From Polaromonas sp. CG_9.7 (GTDB lineage Bacteria > Pseudomonadota > Gammaproteobacteria > Burkholderiales > Burkholderiaceae_C): DNA of 64,000 nt. The notes below the pieces were generated by a model, which was given only the letters and a program-made list of their open reading frames with translations, searched no databases and was not told the origin of the DNA. The stretch spans positions 1-64,000 of the forward strand of contig NZ_JADOVG010000011.1 in NCBI RefSeq assembly GCF_015752205.1, given 5' to 3'. Both the position numbers and the translations under genes were made by a program. Positions 61,250-64,000 of this stretch are shown here, piece by piece (position 1 is the first letter of the stretch; each line of letters opens with the position of its first letter).

Positions 61250-61810
61250 ATGAGCATTGTTGAGATCAAGCAGCAAGCAACGCAGAAAATGCAGCAGTCC
61301 CTGGAATCCTTCCAGCACAGCCTGACCAAAATCCGCACTGGCCGCGCCAACCCCGGCCTGCTCGACACCGTGCATGTTGACTATTACGGATCAATGGTGC
61401 CCATCAGCCAGGTAGCCAACGTGGCGCTGCTCGATGCCCGGACCATCAGCGTCTCACCATGGGAAAAAAGCATGGGCGCCAAGATCGAAAAAGCCATCCG
61501 TGATTCCGATCTGGGCTTGAATCCTGCATCGCAAGGTGATCTGATCCGCGTTCCAATGCCAGCCATGACCGAAGAGCGCCGCAAGGAACTTACCAAAGTC
61601 GTGCGCGCCGAGGGCGAGCATGCCAAGGTGGCCATCCGCAATCTCCGCCGTGAGGCCAATGACAGCGTGAAGAAACTGGTCAAGGACAAGCTGGCTTCCG
61701 AAGACGACGAACGCCGTTCGCAGGATGAAGTTCAGAAGTCCACTGACCGTTTCATTGTCGAGGTGGACAAAATGGTCGCCAGCAAGGAACAAGACCTGAT
61801 GGCCGTTTGA
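61250..61810 (+). CDS. frr: Ribosome recycling factor
   Basis: A 186-residue [94 protein letters not shown]. It splits post-termination ribosomes with EF-G. AGGAG site 7 bases upstream of the ATG. Confidence 0.98.
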   Translation: MSIVEIKQQATQKMQQSLESFQHSLTKIRTGRANPGLLDTVHVDYYGSMVPISQVANVALLDARTISVSPWEKSMGAKIEKAIRDSDLGLNPASQGDLIRVPMPAMTEERRKELTKVVRAEGEHAKVAIRNLRREANDSVKKLVKDKLASEDDERRSQDEVQKSTDRFIVEVDKMVASKEQDLMAV

Positions 61811-61838
61811 TGTTGTCTTACCTGGTCCGAACCAACCC

Positions 61839-62579
61839 ATGGCTACTTCCACCGTGATCGTTCCGAACCATATTGCCATCGTCATGGATGGCAATGGCCG
61901 ATGGGCCAAGAAACGCTTTTTGCCACGCATCGCGGGTCACAAGCAGGGCGTCGACGCACTCAGTGACTGCGTGAAGAGCTGTCTTGAGAAGGGTGTTCGC
62001 GTCCTGTCGGTGTTTGCATTTTCTTCCGAGAACTGGAACCGGCCATCAGATGAAGTTTCCGGGCTGATGGACTTGCTGGTGCTTGCGCTGGCCAAGCAGG
62101 TGCCACGTCTGAACGCCAACGGCGTGCAGCTTCACTTTATCGGAGATCGCCAGCGGCTTTCCGGCAAGGTTCAGGCGGGGCTGCTGGAAGCTGAATTTAA
62201 AACGGCGGGCAACCAGCGCCTGATCTTCAACGTGTGTTTCAACTATGGCGGACGCTGGGATATTGCCCAGGCGGCGCAAAAACTTGCCAGGCAGGGCGAC
62301 GCCATCACCGAGCAATCGCTCGACCGGGCAATGGCACTTGCGCATGTGCCGGATCCTGATCTATTGATCCGCACTGGGGGGGAATTGCGCATCAGCAACT
62401 TCATGCTCTGGCAGACTGCGTATTCAGAACTGTATTTTTCCAACCGACTCTGGCCTGAATTCGACGAAGCTGCACTTGACGAAGCAATTTTTGCCTACAG
62501 CGCACGCGAGCGACGCTTTGGCAAAACCTCTGCCCAACTTGGCACTTCGCACAAGCTTTCCAACGAAAATGCTGCCTGA
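61839..62579 (+). CDS. uppS: Undecaprenyl diphosphate synthase
   Basis: A 246-residue cis-prenyltransferase: HIAIVMDGNGRWAKKRFLPR (catalytic Asp in MDGNGRWA), GHKQGVDAL, SVFAFSSENWNRP, NVCFNYGGRWDI, DLLIRTGGELRISNFMLWQTAYSELYF. It makes the C55 lipid carrier for cell-wall synthesis. Its TGA shares one base with the cdsA ATG (TGATG). Confidence 0.97.
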   Translation: MATSTVIVPNHIAIVMDGNGRWAKKRFLPRIAGHKQGVDALSDCVKSCLEKGVRVLSVFAFSSENWNRPSDEVSGLMDLLVLALAKQVPRLNANGVQLHFIGDRQRLSGKVQAGLLEAEFKTAGNQRLIFNVCFNYGGRWDIAQAAQKLARQGDAITEQSLDRAMALAHVPDPDLLIRTGGELRISNFMLWQTAYSELYFSNRLWPEFDEAALDEAIFAYSARERRFGKTSAQLGTSHKLSNENAA

Positions 62580-63409
62580 TGCTTAAACAGCGTGTCATGA
62601 CCGCCATCTTTCTGCTGGCAATTTTGCTTCCTGCGCTTTTCTACAAATCACCGGTCCCTTTTTGCGCATTGGCCTTGCTGATGATTGCTGCAGGTGCCTG
62701 GGAATGGGGGCGTCTCAATGCCTTTGGGCAGGTTGGCGCTTTGGGGCTGGCAGCGTTATGTGTACTGGCCTGCGGCCTGTCATGGTATGGCGGCTTGCTG
62801 AACCGACCACTGCCCATGGTTTGGGCAGCTTCCGGTGCCGCCTGGGTATTGGCGGGGGCGTGGCTCTTGCGTACCGGCGTTGCCGGCTGGTCCAGAATTC
62901 CAAAGGCCTTGCGTCTTTGTGGCGGCCTGGTCGCGCTGTGGCTGGCGTGGCTGGCGATTGCACAAGCGCGTGTCATGGGCATAGAATTTTTACTGTCAGT
63001 GCTGGTGCTGGTCTGGGTGGCCGACATCTTTGCCTATTTCGCGGGCCGTGCCCTGGGCGGCCGCTTCAGCGAGTGCAAGCTGGCGCCATCCATCAGTCCC
63101 GGCAAAAGCTGGGAAGGCGTCTGGGGCGGCATGGCCGGCGTGGTGGCGCTTTCACTGGTTTGGTCTTTCTGGGGCGGAAACTCACTTTACAGCCAACTGC
63201 TCCAGCGCCATGGCATGGCCCTGATGCTGCTGGCGGTAATTTTTCTGGCGGCCATGAGCGTGGTGGGCGATTTGGTTGAGTCTCTGATCAAGCGAAGCGC
63301 AGGTGCCAAGGATTCGAGTGGTTTGCTGCCGGGCCATGGAGGCGTGCTGGACCGCGTGGATGCGCTGCTGCCTACCTTGCCTCTGGCCATGATGCTGGTC
63401 ACCCTGTAA
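62579..63409 (+). CDS. cdsA: Phosphatidate cytidylyltransferase
   Basis: A 276-residue integral membrane enzyme making CDP-diacylglycerol. About eight hydrophobic segments; C-terminal CTP-transferase signature SLIKRSAGAKDSSGLLPGHGGVLDRVDALL, with the K-D-S-S-x-x-L-P-G-H-G-G-x-x-D-R-x-D residues. Translation is coupled to uppS. Confidence 0.95.
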   Translation: MLKQRVMTAIFLLAILLPALFYKSPVPFCALALLMIAAGAWEWGRLNAFGQVGALGLAALCVLACGLSWYGGLLNRPLPMVWAASGAAWVLAGAWLLRTGVAGWSRIPKALRLCGGLVALWLAWLAIAQARVMGIEFLLSVLVLVWVADIFAYFAGRALGGRFSECKLAPSISPGKSWEGVWGGMAGVVALSLVWSFWGGNSLYSQLLQRHGMALMLLAVIFLAAMSVVGDLVESLIKRSAGAKDSSGLLPGHGGVLDRVDALLPTLPLAMMLVTL

Positions 63410-63435
63410 CCCTTTGCGGCCGGACTTTCTCAACC

Positions 63436-64000
63436 ATGACCTTCAAAAAGCAGCGCATCACCGTACTGGGTTCGACCGGCTCCATCGGCGTCAGCACGCT
63501 GGAGGTGATTGCACGGCATCCTGATCGTTTCGAGGTGTTTGCGCTGAGTGCCGCCACCCAGGTTGATCTTATGCTGGCTCAGTGCGCGCAGTTCAAGCCG
63601 CAGTATGCCGTGATGGTCAGCGAGCCACATGCCCGCATGTTGGCTGAAAAAATCAAGTCAAATGGGCTGTCTGCGCATGTCCTGTATGCGCAAGATGCTC
63701 TTGAAATGATAGCGTCGCACGATCAGGTCGATGCGGTGATGGCGGCGATTGTGGGCGCTGCCGGGTTGCCGTCGTGTATGGCGGCGGCCCGGTCTGGAAA
63801 ACGCCTGCTGCTGGCGAACAAGGAAGCGCTGGTGGTCGGTGGCGACGTATTCATGCGCGCTGTCGAAGCCGGCGGCGCCAGGCTGCTGCCGATTGACAGC
63901 GAGCATTCGGCCATCTTCCAGTCGTTGCCCGATGACGCATTGAGTTGGCCGCGCCGTGTTGAAAAAATCATCCTGACCGCTTCAGGCGGGCCATTTCGCA
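63436..64000 (+). CDS. dxr: 1-deoxy-D-xylulose-5-phosphate reductoisomerase (partial, cut by window end)
   Basis: The first 188 residues of the MEP-pathway enzyme that makes 2-C-methyl-D-erythritol 4-phosphate. NADPH-binding ITVLGSTGSIGVSTLEVIAR at the N-terminus, AAIVGAAGLPSCMAAARSGKRLLLANKEALVVGG, PIDSEHSAIFQSL (metal and substrate site) and LTASGGPF. The order uppS-cdsA-dxr is standard in proteobacteria. The 3' part lies beyond the window. Confidence 0.97.
   Translation, partial: MTFKKQRITVLGSTGSIGVSTLEVIARHPDRFEVFALSAATQVDLMLAQCAQFKPQYAVMVSEPHARMLAEKIKSNGLSAHVLYAQDALEMIASHDQVDAVMAAIVGAAGLPSCMAAARSGKRLLLANKEALVVGGDVFMRAVEAGGARLLPIDSEHSAIFQSLPDDALSWPRRVEKIILTASGGPFR

Noticed and set aside
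1..64000. CRISPR arrays, prophage, defence islands, secretion systems
   Set aside because: No regularly spaced repeats, cas genes, phage structural genes, integrases or known defence modules are visible; the window is mostly core chromosome.

Overview
The window looks like a chromosomal segment of a betaproteobacterium of the family Comamonadaceae, most like Polaromonas. The support is gene content and order plus repeat content: glnA - DUF4124-type gene - glnL - glnG, rpsB-tsf-pyrH-frr-uppS-cdsA-dxr, phaR and 3-hydroxybutyrate dehydrogenase, and orphan tripartite-tricarboxylate (Bug) receptors. Two short interspersed repeat families of the kind seen in this clade also occur, together with a DUF3494 ice-binding protein typical of cold-adapted bacteria. 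The genus is an inference; no 16S gene is present.

Layout. 0-3.6 kb: tail of a probable IS630-type transposase, a secreted Ig-like/ice-binding lipoprotein and an OmpA-type porin. 3.6-5.2 kb: mostly non-coding, with three copies of a 63-bp element centred on a DnaA-box-like nonamer around one small membrane-protein gene. 5.2-8.5 kb: DHH phosphoesterase, PLD-type cardiolipin synthase and RsuA pseudouridine synthase. 8.5-13.6 kb: YncE-like propeller, polysaccharide deacetylase, fatty acid hydroxylase/sterol desaturase, EI24 membrane protein and CinA-type protein. Interspersed repeats have landed in or beside these genes, several times in frame. 13.6-18.8 kb: the nitrogen-control operon with an NtrC site and a sigma-54 promoter. 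18.9-24.6 kb: a divergent LysR regulator, two Bug receptors, a gamma-glutamyltransferase and a TauE/SafE exporter.

24.7-36.7 kb is mainly housekeeping on the minus strand (xth, thyA-folA-nitronate monooxygenase, FAD-linked dehydrogenase, metY with a hydrolase), with YihY, a thioredoxin-like protein, a berberine-bridge-type oxidase and a GYD protein on the plus strand. 37-46.4 kb: CBS protein, aroC, SDR enzyme, arfB, an outer-membrane barrel, N-formylglutamate deformylase, a coupled acetylpolyamine amidohydrolase/L-2-hydroxyglutarate oxidase pair, 3-hydroxybutyrate dehydrogenase and a hydrolase. 46.4-58.5 kb: relA, tRNA-Val(GAC), phaR, rimO, tRNA-Leu(CAG), rnr, yggT, nnr, a LysM/BON protein and an amidase. 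58.6-64 kb: the rpsB-to-dxr translation/envelope cluster, with dxr cut by the window end.

The most unusual signal is not a conventional system. Two repeat families (one GC-rich, about 100 bp, partly palindromic; one AT-rich, built on AGCTATT/AATAGCT) appear to have been converted into protein: an internal insert in a diiron-type hydroxylase, an insert in a CinA-type protein, a signal peptide, a C-terminal tail, and a stretch of NAD(P)HX dehydratase. Second are the DnaA-box elements at 3.8-4.9 kb, and third the LysR/Bug/GGT/TauE cluster with a nested 31-bp palindrome in its divergent promoter.
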